The position numbers and the translations under genes are program-made. 64,000 bases of DNA from contig MEHQ01002936.1 in the NCBI GenBank assembly GCA_008828725.1, positions 1-64,000 of the forward strand, read 5' to 3'. Positions 47,147-59,162 of the stretch are shown piece after piece; position 1 is the first letter of the stretch, and every line of letters begins with the position of its first letter. The notes below the pieces were generated by a model. That model worked only from the letters and a program-made list of their open reading frames with translations. It had not been told where the DNA came from and made no database searches. The DNA is from Saccharina japonica. Taxonomy: Eukaryota; Sar; Phaeophyceae; Laminariales; Laminariaceae.

Positions 47147-47682
47147 GGGGGGGTGTACTCATATCGGTGCACGGCCGTGTGTCATGTGACCATAAGACCA
47201 TAGACCCTCGCATCCCTACAATGCCGGGACGGAGCACGTTGGGTTTTCACCACAACCAGCAGACATTGCTTTGCACCAAGCGCGAAGCAACCGTGAGATA
47301 ATGGGCGAGCGCGCGTGGGAGGGTGAGCTGCATCCGCTAAGAACCGCCTCTGAGGGCGGACTTGCATATGGACCGACAGCTTCAATGAGTTAATTAAATT
47401 TCTGGTGTGGCCACTTCCGGGAGGACAGCATGGTGTTTTACTATGACTATGCCTCGCATATTAACACTAAAATTATACGACCCATTCCCCTCTGTGCGGA
47501 GCAAAGGTTCTTTACCCCGCACAAATGATCTACTCGACCGGCAGCCTTGGTGACCGATAAAATAAAAAATTAAAAAACGGCCACCCCTCGTTGTCTAGCT
47601 CACCGCAGCGAGTGGCGTTTCTACACGTCGTTGCCAACCGACGCCAACCCAACCTATAAATGTATCGTATTTTAGGGGGGGG
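47147..47682 (-). mobile_element. Rep-G copy 5, full, with many single-base indels
   Basis: G7-TGTACTCATATCGGTGCACG to TTTAGGGGGGGG. Against copies 4 and 6 it shows about 15 one-base insertions or losses (such as CATAAGACCATAGACC, TTGCTTTGCACC, TCTGAGGGCGGAC) while the flanks are identical, which suggests unpolished long-read sequence. Confidence 0.85.
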
Positions 47683-47772
47683 CACCCTAACCCCCCCGCC
47701 CACTGATCCCGATTGTTCGGATGTGTATTCCCGGAAACCCCACACCTCTGTCATGGAACATCGTGGTCGCAG

Positions 47773-48150
47773 GACATTGGTTACGTCAACGACCGCTACG
47801 ACGATCGTGACCTCATATTTGCCATTACCGACATCAACCCCTTCGAGGAGTACGTCTTGTTCAGCGGGCTCTCCGGAGACGCCATGCTCGGCGAGTTCAG
47901 AATCTTCGCCCGGAGCATGGGAGATGCCGCTTGGACGATCACCGCAACCGTGAACGGTCTTGTGGAGTGGGTCGAACAAGGGGAGTTCGTTCGCGATGCG
48001 AGCCTGGACGACACCTTCTACGTCAGGCGTCTGGATGGACGTACCTATTTCGACGACGACTTCTCCCGCGACCGCTACTCTGAGTCCGCCGAGCCCCAAA
48101 CAGAGACGTTTACTGTCACCCTTGACTCGTACGACCCCGTCGGTTGCTAA
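47773..48150 (+). pseudogene. Third copy of gene A exon 11
   Basis: Identical to the terminal exon and keeps its acceptor ATCGTGGTCGCAG, so it could serve as an alternative last exon, but it lies past the stop of gene A. Only 90 bp of the preceding intron is duplicated. Confidence 0.8.
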
Positions 48151-48760
48151 ATCTGCACCGCACGCTTTCACCGAAGTTTCTTGAAACTGACACGTTGACT
48201 GTCGTCTCCGTCGGTCGTTATGCGATGACGTCGGATATCGAACCGACGACGATGCACCGTGGCATATTGGCAACGTCATATCGGGGCAAGTTGTGTTTGC
48301 CTTGCAAGGATGGCCTCCGTCGGACACGATCAACACAAAACACCGGGGCAGCAGTTTCGGCCGAAACTTCCAGTGTGCTCTTGAGGCTTGCCGTGACGTT
48401 TGTCCTTTTAATGTGTTGCGACGAGGCCTTGATGAGGTGGGCCTGATCGTTAGGTAGAATGCTAGCGAACGAGAAAAGGGGGGGTGTGGTGTGGCGCGGG
48501 CGGCAGTGTAAGGATCAGTCGGCACCATGATAGGCGCTGTATGGCACCTGTGTGACATACTATGTCAGACCGCGCAGGAACTGCATCAAACTGCAAAAAC
48601 ACCATAGTGTCGATCAAGAACAAGCCCATGCATGGGTTTGCTCGCGGGGTTGATGCTTCACGGTTTGTCGCAGGCCGTCTTTGGATTATTTTCGCTGGCG
48701 TGCATTCGGGGATAGCGTAGCATGTGGCGTTAGTCGTCCAGGGACATCAGAGGGGAGCAT

Positions 48761-49116
48761 ATGTTTTGTTTTTGTTTTTTTCCTCCCAACGAATATCTTC
48801 GCTCTTCCTTTCTGTCTCCTTACTAGTCATACCTCAGACCCGGGGTCAACAAGTAGGTTCTTGTCCCCCCTCCCCGGTACGGTTTTTGCGTTGCATTTTT
48901 ATCGCGAGAAGATTCCAGCACATTCTTCCCTCGTCGACATGCGTGGGATTCCGCCTAACCACGCCAGTACCAACGCTCCCAGCTATATGTTGCATTTATA
49001 TATGTATCTCAAAACGTTAAATCGACATATCACCACGGTGGGATTTTAACTCGGGTACCAACGCTAGTAGTCTTTAAAGCTGACCACAAGCAGTCTACCA
49101 GGGCGACCAGGACGGT
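48761..49116 (-). mobile_element. SINE, duplicate of the 44,675 copy
   Basis: Part of the direct repeat; identical. Confidence 0.85.
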
Positions 49117-49604
49117 ATCGAAGCCGTTGCCGCTCATACATTAGATTTGGGCGAATACCCCAGAAAAGAAGACGACGCGTAATGGAGCACGGTAGTACTG
49201 GGGTGGCGAGGTTATCGAGGCCCGTAGCATCACGCCATGGAAGCGGGGTCAGGCGGAGAGGTAGACCAAATAATCAAACGTAAAAGACAATTTGTATAAT
49301 CCAGTTATCGATGTAACTCGATCTCTCAATGCGGTCTGAATTTATGCTTGACGAATGTATACCTCGTCTCTGGGAGGAGAGAGACGTAGAATATGCTTTT
49401 CCATTACTACTTGTGATACTGTACGGCCGTAGATATGTATCATGCACAGTTATTTTAAACTTCGTCGGCGCCTATTTCGCCTCTATCGATGGCAAATACG
49501 GTGATCGAGATACCAAGATCATTCGTGTCGAGACCCTTCGTCTAAAAGAGAATGCGTAGTATGTACACGACGTTTTGGCTGCATAACCGCTTATTTTCTC
49601 GGAA

Positions 49605-50130
49605 GGGGGGGTGTACTCATGTCGTGCACGGCCGTAGTCATGTGACCATAGACCATAGACCCTCGCATCCCTACAATGCCGGGACGGAGCACGTTGGGTT
49701 TTCACCAACCAGGCAGACATTGCTTGCACCAAGCGCGAAGCACCGTGAGATAATGGGCGAGTCGCGTGGAGGGTGAGCTGCATCCTGCTAAGAACCGCCT
49801 CTGAGGCGGACTTGCATATGGACGACAGCTTCAATGAGTTAATTGAATTTCTGGTGTGGCCACTTCCGGAGACAGCAATGGGTTTTACTATGTAACTGCC
49901 TCGCATATTAACACTAAATTATACGACCATTCCCCTCGTGCGGAGCAAAGGTTCTCTACCCCGCACAAATGATCTACTCGACCGCCAGCTTTGGTGACCG
50001 ATAAAAAATTAAAAATTAAAAAACGGCACCCTCGTTGTCTAGCTCACGCAGCGAGTGGCGTGTTCTACAGCGTCGTTGCCAACCGACGCCAACCCAACCT
50101 ATAAATGTATCGTATATTTGTAGGGGGGGG
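49605..50130 (-). mobile_element. Rep-G copy 6, full
   Basis: G7-TGTACTCATGTCGTGC to CGTATATTTGTAGGGGGGGG. The intact counterpart of truncated copy 4. Confidence 0.9.
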
Positions 50131-50316
50131 CAATCACGGAAGGGAGGACAAATCGACAGAGAGTCTGGAATGACAGAGCGATCAAGGTGGGAGAATACGT
50201 CGTGTCGAATGCCTTGTCGCAGGTGAGAAGGTTCATGCAAAGATGCCGGCGACCGGCTGGGCAGGACGGTTTTATTTTATGCATAAGAAAAAACATATTG
50301 AAATGCATACCATGGT

Positions 50317-50567
50317 TGATGTTACGATAGAGGTGTCACTTTTGGACAGAAAAGTTTTCCAAAAGACGGGGGCCCATACAAACCTAAAATCTGCGGAATT
50401 TCATTACTTTGGTAAACTATGTTTCGTTTACATACTTGGACCACGGGAGTTTTCATCGTGTACGTACTATAACTTCCCTCGAAAATCGGTTATTTGTTTG
50501 TGTATACAAAACTCGAGTGAATAGTCTCATGAAAAAACAAGGCACACCTATGCCGTAGCATGCGTCG
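50317..50567 (+). mobile_element. MITE-A, the only copy right of 42 kb
   Basis: GTTACGATAGAGGTGTCACT to GCCGTAGCATGCGTC; core diverged. Confidence 0.8.
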
Positions 50568-50842
50568 TGTAGTCATCCTTGGAGGAACGCAAGGAGTGTT
50601 CGAGATAAAATACTTGACGTAAAGTTCGTGTCGCAGTGTTTGGGCTCTATATATAATATGTATGTATGCCCTTCGAGGCACTGCTCGTAGTCGCAGTATT
50701 TCGACATTCTGTACTACACTTCAGATACTGCCAACATCGGAGTATTTTGTCGCGATGGCTGGATGGAGTGTCGCTGGTCGAGAGTCGTCTTTCACTTTTA
50801 GATGAGGTCGATACTTAATATCACAGCAGTCTAGGGATTTAT

Positions 50843-51148
50843 TCACGGGATTTCGATAAATCCGTAGAAAATGGTCCCTTTTTCGATGAGCGGGCATACT
50901 GCTGCGTGGAGAGATCGCGATTTCCGAATTCGAAAAACAAGTTGTTGATTAAAGATAATGTGATCTTCGAAAATCTGGGGCAAATAGGGTTGTGTTTTTT
51001 CGGCAGGGATAGGTAAACATATCAGGAAACACATACCACTCGTAAACACTAACGACAAGGTTAGAGAAAAGCACCTTGGAATCCTCGATCTAACTGCTGC
51101 TGTTCCCGATACATTCCCGAAGCTCGTTTCGATCGTCACCATCACCAA
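50843..51148 (-). CDS. Unrecognised 101-codon frame
   Basis: Starts MVMVTIETSFGNVSGTAAVR and has a hydrophobic stretch CFSLTLSLVFTSGMCFLICL. No family recognised; it may be chance. Confidence 0.2.
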   Translation of the reverse strand: MVMVTIETSFGNVSGTAAVRSRIPRCFSLTLSLVFTSGMCFLICLPIPAEKTQPYLPQIFEDHIIFNQQLVFRIRKSRSLHAAVCPLIEKGTIFYGFIEIP

Positions 51149-53731
51149 ACACGTGCCAAGCTGCGCCTTTCAATAGTATATTCTAAGATGCCTCCAATAA
51201 GTTGTAAGCTGCCATGTATCGATTAAGACATGCCTCTCTCCGGGAAACGGATTAAGACGAATTTTATGACACGTCATAAACTGTTGGGCCTAGCGAAAAC
51301 ACTGAGAAGACATTATGTTAAACTTAGGGTGTAGGCGAAGGTGCCCCCCCAAAACAAAATCGACGGATCGCGTCGAATTACTCAACTTCGACCCTCGGGG
51401 GGGGGGGGCACCTGACATCGTTCCCTCCCTCTACGCCTGAATAAAAACTATATAAAGCTGAACACGGGAGGCGATAGAGAGTCCCCCCCGCCCATGCGTG
51501 CTACAAGGCCTTCGATAGTACTATAATACTGGTGATTGGCGTTGATACCTAAAGGCCGCAGCTGTGTACAGTACGCGACATATTTCTGGCCAGACTGGAA
51601 TTCTTAAGCCATACTGGGTGTGTTCCACACTTTTTTTCAATACAAAGAGGTCGCATTTTCTTATTTTTTCCACAACATCTCAGCCAAAGCCTCAGCCTCC
51701 AATTCCTAATAACCAGAATAATAACATCTGTCGCGTTCTGCTGTAGTAGTGACAGCGACTGCAACAGCAGCAGTAGTGATATGTATAAAAGACCTACGAG
51801 TTTGCTCGAAGGCAGACGAGAAAGCCCCGGAGAGAGCCGTTGGGTCGGCAGGCTTGGCTGGATTGGTACTGCTTGAAGACGGTCGCGGGCGAGGGGGATA
51901 TCGCGTGAACTTCGTTGGATCAAAACGTAGGTTCCATACTTGAGCAGATACATCTATATAGACCCAACTATCTTCCACGCCTTACCCTGCCTTACCTGTG
52001 TAAACGGGTATGCACGAGGGAGACCAACCGCTGTGTCCTTTGTTCTTCTGTTGGTTGTTCCGTAGTGGCATCCTTTAAAATGCAGTTTGGGTAAGGACTC
52101 CGAAAATCAATTTATTTAAACACACTCAGGAAACAACGTCATGTGAATACAGTTTTGAATGCACTCCCGCCCCAGGATGGTAATGGGTGATACGATCATC
52201 ACGAAACTGCTGCTTAGGGTGGAAATGGTTTTGTTCAAGGTGGCGTTATTTGTACTGTTTCCGCTTTCGAGTCTTCCCCTTACTACTCACTGCCTTGGGC
52301 AGATGTCCTATTATGGTATCTGATTCCTACGCAATTAATTGCATGGACGCAAGGTACGGGGAATTTATTATGCCAATTGTCTGAGCAACCGAGCAAGTAG
52401 TCGTTCTGATGGTTCTTGTTGCACTGCGCATTGTTCTGGGCGATATTTTGTTTGGGCTTGATGTATAGTGTAACGCTCAGCCGTTTGGTTTCCGATTTTA
52501 ACACGTAAACCTCTGCTCGTTCATACGGGGTATTTGTGGAGCCCGCCACTGCGTTCAAGAAGCCCTGCCGGTACTTGCGGTTGAAAACAATATTTTATTT
52601 TTGACGTCTAGCTCACTATATATGTTGATATGCACGTATTACGAACCGCTACGAGAGTACGTGTATCTTAGCTTCGATATTCCGGTGAATGCAACATGCG
52701 GATAGAATGCGGGCTTTTCTTACTCGTAGAACGATTTACTGATTATCTACAGTAAGTGCATCACCATCCATTATGATGCTGTGAACTTTGGTATCCGTAT
52801 AACGAAGCTAGAAAATCGCAGAGAAATTTCAGGGGAGCAGGATGGGTTACCGTGGACAGCACCTTGGCGTAGTACATGTGGGCATCGTGTCGATATGATT
52901 GAGTGCCGGACGCGGTCACTTCTTCACTCCTCGCCAAGTTTTCGCGACATATTTTTGTTCTGTTGGTCACATCAATCATTTTTCCATAACGGCCACCGAA
53001 GTGCATATTGAAACTACGTTGTTTTCTTCATTACAAGTGATCTTTACAGAAACCTCGCTGCCACCTCTCTTCCCAAAGTCATAGCTTCGGCACGCATCAA
53101 TGTTTTAGAATGGTTAGTTGGGACGCTGTACACTAATGGTGCCACGGAGATGTTTAAATGGTCTGGTCCACGTCAAATTGTTCAACTTTTACGTTTTGAC
53201 AGGGGGGGGGGGGTACCTGAGACCATCCCGTCCTAGTTTAATTTCTCGGGAACGTACCTTGGACAGCTTCGTTCCCGCTTTGGTAGCAAAAACTATGGGG
53301 GCCGTACACGATTTAATTGCCAAGTTGTGGACACGGTTAGCATATATGGCCATGGTTACAACATATGATATGTTACCAAACCGAAACGGAAAGTGAGCAG
53401 CTTTTCTTCAAGCTGTTCTACGCCTTGATTTTACAGTGCGTCTGCTAGTTTGGGAAAAGGACCATCGAGACTCCTCACGACTTCGGTAATTCATCACCCA
53501 GTATGTGCCCATACAAGACAAGCCAGGCTAAATGCACGGAAGCGACATGCTCTTGTCCTTCGGTTCATCGCATCCTGCTGAAGTTCTTTGCAATGTAGGT
53601 GTTTTGGCGAAACACTCGACCAGTGGCCAGCAACACTACAAGTCAAGAACGAGGTTTGTCCGCCCAGCTAAATATAACCTAGCGTCAACGCCGGATTGTT
53701 TACTACTCAGAAAGTCTGCGACCAACGGTGG
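51149..53731. other. No gene recognised
   Basis: Includes an inverted C7/G10 pair at 51,343-51,410 around an ATTACTCAACTTCGACC stretch. Also (CAG)n-like sequence at 51,735-51,775. Several 60-90-codon minus-strand frames (52,283-52,558 and 52,761-53,006) lack motifs; exons of an unseen minus-strand gene cannot be excluded. Confidence 0.4.
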
Positions 53732-53950
53732 CTAACGGGTAATATAAGTGCCCAACGAGGCAATTGAAAAAAAGCCACCCATAGGCCCTCGTGTGGAAAC
53801 GTTGAGCGGTTGTCGTTGATGCAGCAGTGTGGTGCCCATAATATTGTATTCATACTCCGGTACAATCCCAAGCCTTTTGTTTGTTTTTGCGACGGTAACG
53901 TTTCGTACGGCTAAGATAAGGTGACTTTTGTCATCAACAAACAGCCTGTA
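53732..53950 (-). CDS. Possible exon, secreted or beta-helix-like
   Basis: After a GCGACTGCAG acceptor-like site it reads YRLFVDDKSHLILAVRNVTV, then YEYNIMGTTLLHQRQPLNVS and GPMGGFFSIASLGTYI. The alternating hydrophobic strands resemble beta-helix rungs in proteins like gene B. No donor found, so low confidence. Confidence 0.3.
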   Translation of the reverse strand, partial: YRLFVDDKSHLILAVRNVTVAKTNKRLGIVPEYEYNIMGTTLLHQRQPLNVSTRGPMGGFFSIASLGTYITR

Positions 53951-53965
53951 CTGCAGTCGCATGGT

Positions 53966-54331
53966 TCAAATATCGCGTAGAGTGACGAAGGAGGTGGGGG
54001 CTTGCTTGAGTGAAAATGCTTCTGTTGGGTGATATAGCTTGTATGAAGCGATGCTCACGCTTCGATATGGGAAATAGACGTTGATATTCTGGCGTCGTGT
54101 GGCACAGCAGTGTGTCTTGCTCTTTCCAATCCTAACAATACGCTTGCCTGTTGGGGTAATGGATGGCATAGATCTGCATCGGTACTCTCCGTGAAATGTT
54201 TGTGGGAAACTTGCAGGCACATAAACGTACGCAGAGCGCACACTTCTAGTTGAGCATCGAGCAGGGGTTCCACGAGATGAACTGACCGCTACCAGCAATA
54301 CAGTGCGAGATATTACAAACATTTCATTCAA
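53966..54331 (-). CDS. Possible first exon with signal peptide
   Basis: 121 codons starting MNEMFVISRTVLLVAVSSSR, a plausible short signal peptide, then Cys- and Arg-rich sequence without a known domain. It sits just upstream (minus strand) of the preceding candidate. Confidence 0.25.
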   Translation of the reverse strand: MNEMFVISRTVLLVAVSSSRGTPARCSTRSVRSAYVYVPASFPQTFHGEYRCRSMPSITPTGKRIVRIGKSKTHCCATRRQNINVYFPYRSVSIASYKLYHPTEAFSLKQAPTSFVTLRDI

Positions 54332-56029
54332 GTTGTAACTTAACGGCTGTATTGTTCAGTATCCCGCACCAGGCTACGAACATAACTCTTTCCAATTTCC
54401 TATTTCCCTGTCACGGAATAGTATCGCCTTCCTGCCAGCATATGCTTATCGCGATCACATATGTTCTACCAGGTATATGATTTAGTCGGCTAAGTTTCCT
54501 TCCATTCAATTTGACGTTCTCTGCTGCCTCTTCCTGAGAAACCGCCTACCTCAATATATTTAGCTACATCGATTAAGGACGAACACTGTCGCATCTTCGG
54601 TCAATGTGTTGTACCTACATCGATTGAGGACGAACACTGTTGCATCTTCGGTCAATGTGTTGTACCAGGGTAGGCATTATCAGCTTCCAAAACCGCAATC
54701 ACATGTTTGTACAAAATCAGTTTAACACGCATGGGAGTGGGAGGTACACTACCAGCGCAGTCCTTACTAACGAGTTTTAACCTAGGAAACTTCCTCTGTG
54801 AGCGAGCCTAGTCGATATGCTCTGTACGTGAATTGACCGACCCGGCAAGTTGTTAGGCAGGGACTACCGTGTTACGCTTAAGACACCAGCCTTCTGTAAG
54901 ATACCACCCCACCGCATGAAGCCACCAACGATGGCATAAAGAAGCAGAATGCCACAAACGGTTTTAGCACTGGAATTTGTCAGATTCCGCCCCCTTCAAA
55001 GTCAAATGGAGTTAAAATATACGACCGTCTCAACTATGGGGTGTAAGCAAAGCAAGTAAAACGTGTGCGGAGGCACCGTACACGAGAAGCTACATTGAAG
55101 GGCGGCAGAGCCCTTCAAGACAAGCGGCCCATCATCGTGGACATACCGCTAAGTTGCCGCTGATATCTCATGCTGCCCTCACGCTTCCTGCACACGCGCC
55201 TCGACCTATTATTGGAGCCACGGTCGCATGATGTTTCGCCCAATCATTAAACCAAGTACGTACGGTGTATCCTCGAGTTTCGACAGCGAGACATTTTCAT
55301 CCACGCGAAGATACGTTACTCCAGTGTAGGAGCGCTTCGACATTGTGTGCATGTGTACATGGCATATGTTTTTTGTTTTACTGATACGCATTAAATATCG
55401 ATATTTTAACCTGCAGATAACTTGCTGTCACGACGTTAGTATCACCTACCCTGGCACTGTACCTTAAATGTCTGGAAATGTCCAATCGTTTGCGTTGTCC
55501 CAACTGGCTTCATCGCGCCCCCTCTGGTTCCTAGTTTAGTACGGTAAAGTACCACCCCTTCCCCATCGGACTGCCATCCGCATGCACAACGACAAACTAG
55601 GCCCGGTGATACATGAAAGTGAAACAAAATCTAGAGCATGTCCTTTGTCACCGGGACTCGTTAGATAGTACCCTATCGCAGGGTATGGACGAACCAGCTC
55701 AACCTTGAACGTTGTTCATCCCGGGCGGCCTCTTGGACTGAATACGTTAGGCACACACGTGTTTTCTCTTTGAGACGGGAACCGGCCACAACGCGAGGAA
55801 TATCTGGGAGGGGTTAGCCACCACGGTATTGACGGGAATGATCATCGCCCACCACGGGCTTTCACGGGGTGTTAGTCGGCGCGCGCGATATGTAATGGTT
55901 TGTGTATCCTGTGTGTCAGCTATCTTTAACATAACGATTGATCCTTTCCATGCATGTGCACGATATGTTTATTGTGTCCAAATTTTACTTTGTTTTTCAT
56001 CTTACAATGTGTAGCATGACCTCCAACGT
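54332..56029. repeat. Unassigned, with a 52-bp tandem duplication
   Basis: 54,563-54,666 holds CTACATCGATTRAGGACGAA...CTTCGGTCAATGTGTTGTAC twice. A minus-strand frame at 55,452-55,627 (CRCACGWQSDGEGVVLYRTK) ends at a CCAGG/GTAGGT donor-like site and may be an exon, unproven. Confidence 0.5.
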
Positions 56030-57150
56030 CCATCGCTCAAAAGTATCCTACTATCAATATACCCAGAATGAAGAATATGAAAGGCAGCCCAAACAACGTC
56101 ACCTATGCCTGCAGCTTAGCACAATAACGTGCCAACGTTTTGACCTCCAACGTCCAACGTTCATACACATCATACACATACCAATATCCCCAGTATGAAG
56201 AATATCAAAGGCAGCCCAAACAACATCACCTATGCCTGTAGCTTAGCACAATAGTGTGCCTACGTTTTGACCTCCAACGTCCATCGTTCATACACATCAT
56301 ACACATATAAATATCCCCAGCATAAAGAATATCAAAGGCAGCCCGAACAACGTCACCTGTTCCCGCAGCTTAGCACCATCGCGTGCCTAAGTTTTGACCG
56401 CCACCATCCATCGTTCATACACATCATACACATATCAATATCCCCAGCATGAAGACTATCAAAGGCAGCCCAACCAACGTCACCTATGCCTGTAGCTTAG
56501 CACAATAACGTGCCTACGTTTTGACCTTCAACGTCCACTGCTCATACACATCATACACATATCAATATATCCAGAATGAAGAATATCAAAGGCAGCCCGA
56601 ACAACGTCACCTACGCCTGTAGCTTAGCACCATTGCGTGCCTACGTTTGAACCTCCAACATCCATCGCTCAAACGACATAAACATATCAATATCCCCAGC
56701 ATGAAGAATATCAAAGGCAGCCCAAACAACGTCACCTATGCCTGCAGCCTAGCACCACCACGTGCCTAGGTTTTGATCCCCACATCCATCGCTCATAAGC
56801 ATCAGAAACATATCCATATCCCAAGAACGGAGAATACTAAATGCAGCCCAAGCAACGTCACCTATGTATGTAGCTTAGCACCACTACGTGCCTACGTTTT
56901 CATCTCAACGTCCATCGCGCATACACATCATAAACATATCAATGTTCCCAAAATGAAGAATATCAAAAGCAGCCCAAACAACGTCACCTATGCCTGTCGC
57001 TTAGCACCATTACGTGCCTACGTTTTCATCTCAACGTCCATCGCATTAAAAATAAATGAACATATCAATATCCCCAGCATGAACAATGTCAAAGGCAGCC
57101 CAAACAACGTCACCTATGCCTGCAGCTTAGCACCGTTGTGCCTAAAGTCT
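56030..57150 (+). repeat. Satellite array, nine units of ~125 bp
   Basis: Unit: TTTTGACCTCCAACGTCCAT, CGTTCATACACATCATACAC, ATATCAATATCCCCAGCATG, AAGAATATCAAAGGCAGCCC, AACAACGTCACCTATGCCTG, TAGCTTAGCACCA, TACGTGCCTACG. Cores start near 56,087, 56,211, 56,337, 56,466, 56,597, 56,720, 56,843, 56,970 and 57,095. Units differ by 10-20%, so this is an old array. Confidence 0.9.
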
Positions 57151-57239
57151 TATTCACGTCAAGTTGCAGCCAAAATTGAGGCCTTTTTTACGCCTTTGTA
57201 TGCACTCCATTGCACTTGTTTTAACTGAACACGAGCACT

Positions 57240-57590
57240 TGTTTTTTTTTTCTTTTCTATATTTCCCATCCCATTTATGTTCTTCGCACGTCCGTCTTTC
57301 TCCCTCCCTAGTCGTGAATCAGATCCGGGGTCACTACGTAGGCTTCTTCCCCTCCTCCCCCACTACGGTTCTGGCTTTGGTTTTTATCGCGCAGATGGTT
57401 CAGCCTTCCCAACGCTCGTCGATCTTCATCGAATTTTGCTAACTCACGCTCTCGTGCTTTCCGCTAGTCAAGATATTTTTGCGAGAGATGCCCCTACAAG
57501 CATGCACTCGGCGGGGCTCGAACTCACGATCTTGACTCTAATAAGCTTCGTCGTTACCTGTCAGCCCACCGCGGCGACAGACTCTTGAGC
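57240..57590 (-). mobile_element. SINE, full length
   Basis: Tail CCCTAGTCGTGAATCAGATC, GGGGTCACTACGTAGGCTTC and CTCCTCCCCCACTACGGTTC; head GGGGCTCGAACTCACGATC to CAGCCCACCGCGGCGACAG. Confidence 0.85.
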
Positions 57591-57904
57591 AAAACAAATG
57601 ATTTGTTTCGGAGTGAGGCGTTAGCAAACACCTAGACTACCTCGAGGGGAAGGCCGGTATATCCCCCCCACACCATAGAGCGCCCGTTCTCCTGAAGTCC
57701 AAGATAACGGGCTACCGATATGTACCAGGCACCTGTACGTATGAGCAAATATTCAAAATCTCGTAAATGCAACCTGGGCAAAAAGAAACATACAGATATT
57801 GAAAACTTATAAACTATAAACGTATTTACCCCCCCCACACATAAAGGCATAATACGTTAACTGAAACCTGAAAAAAAGAAAGCATGCAAACGAAATCAGA
57901 AATA
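57591..57904. other. No gene seen
   Basis: Nothing recognised. Confidence 0.4.
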
Positions 57905-58250
57905 TAGAAACATCCAATATTGTGTTCTGCAGGTGTACGTACAGAACCCAACCCGGAGTGTTTTCCCGCGTTTTACCCGTACCAGTCCTTCTGTGAGCTA
58001 TTTCCCACATTCATACCCGTACCGGAAAATTTGTAAGTTATGTGTGCCCGTGCCGCAACACCCGAGGTATGGGCATGCCCTTTGAAAAGTACCCAGGGCG
58101 CGGATACTGGTACGTGTACAACATTCGCCTCGGTACCTACCCGGAACTTCGGTGAGCTCTGTAGTACTGGCATACCCATTTATCGGGACTTCTGTAAGGC
58201 AGGCTCGTGTTCTGTAGGGTACACATGGAGGATATTCTCCCGGATACTAC
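57905..58250 (-). repeat. Minisatellite block M4, same family as M1-M3
   Basis: Inverse orientation: TGTTCTGCAGGTGTACGTAC and later TGTTCTGTAGGGTACACATG match the right end of the 33.5-35.2 kb element. Internal units ACCCGGAACTTCGGTGAGCT, CGTACC and TTCTGTGAGCTATTTCCCAC are diverged M units. Confidence 0.75.
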
Positions 58251-59162
58251 ACACACATACAAACATACAAAATAAAACGTTCACAATACAAAAATGCAAT
58301 CATACACTACTACCAAACTACTAAATACAAAACACAACCATGCAAACACTGGAAAATACAAGCACACAAATGTACAAAAGCAAAAAAAAAAAAAACGAAA
58401 GTACAAAAATGCATAATCTAACAAGTACAACATACCAAAATATAGAACTACCAAAATACCAAAATACCAAATATCAATACATCGAAGAACCGGGGTACGC
58501 ACGACTGTTCGACGCCATCCCCGCCCAAGACGAAGAAAGGAAAGCGCATATATACGCCGTACGTACCCGCATCAAGGCTATGGCATCTTCATACTACGAT
58601 ACGTGTTTGCACTCAACAAGGCCCACGTGGTGATCCCGTGCACAAGGGACACGCGGGAGAAACTCTGGCGGGTACCAGTGAGCATTGTTCTTTGCGTGGT
58701 ATTCTGATACATAGTCGGTGTTGTAGGTGCAACCTACTGAACGGGAATGTCAAAACACTAGAAAAATGAAGATGCCCATGTGCACCGTGTGGTGAGCATA
58801 CCAAAACGAGTTTCCACAGGACTTTTTCTATTTTGACCCCAAGAACAAGCTTGCACTGAAACCGGAACATTAACGATACAGCGTGACATCCTGCCTCACG
58901 TCCACCGCAATTTGACTACGAAGCACTGGATTGAACAATCTCAAGCCCTCAACTGAAAATTCAGCGCCACTCCATATTCAAGGCTCGAGGAGGCTCTCGA
59001 CCCTCACTATAACGCAACTCCACCCCCCCCCCCCCCTCCGAGGCAATTGCGCCCTACGTTTGTTGATTTTGCACCTTTAGGAGTTTGACGCCAACAAGTC
59101 GTCTACAAGGCGCGGGAGGTTCGGGGTTGGCTTCGATCAATTCATGTTTCGCATAAAGATCT
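58251..59162. other. 3' flank of gene B, no gene seen
   Basis: (A/C)-rich at 58,250-58,480 with repeated CCAAAATA and TACAAAA motifs, then unassigned sequence with C17 at 59,022-59,038. Confidence 0.5.

Larger units (their letters stand above)
47682..49863 (+). repeat. Direct repeat, copy 2 (2,182 bp)
   Basis: Same as 43,596-45,777. Starts right after the G-run of Rep-G copy 5 and ends inside Rep-G copy 6, which then continues to its natural end. Confidence 0.95.

Noticed and set aside
56030-57150. Regular repeats that could suggest a CRISPR array
   Set aside because: Units of ~125 bp are homologous along their whole length with no unique spacers, in a eukaryotic context.
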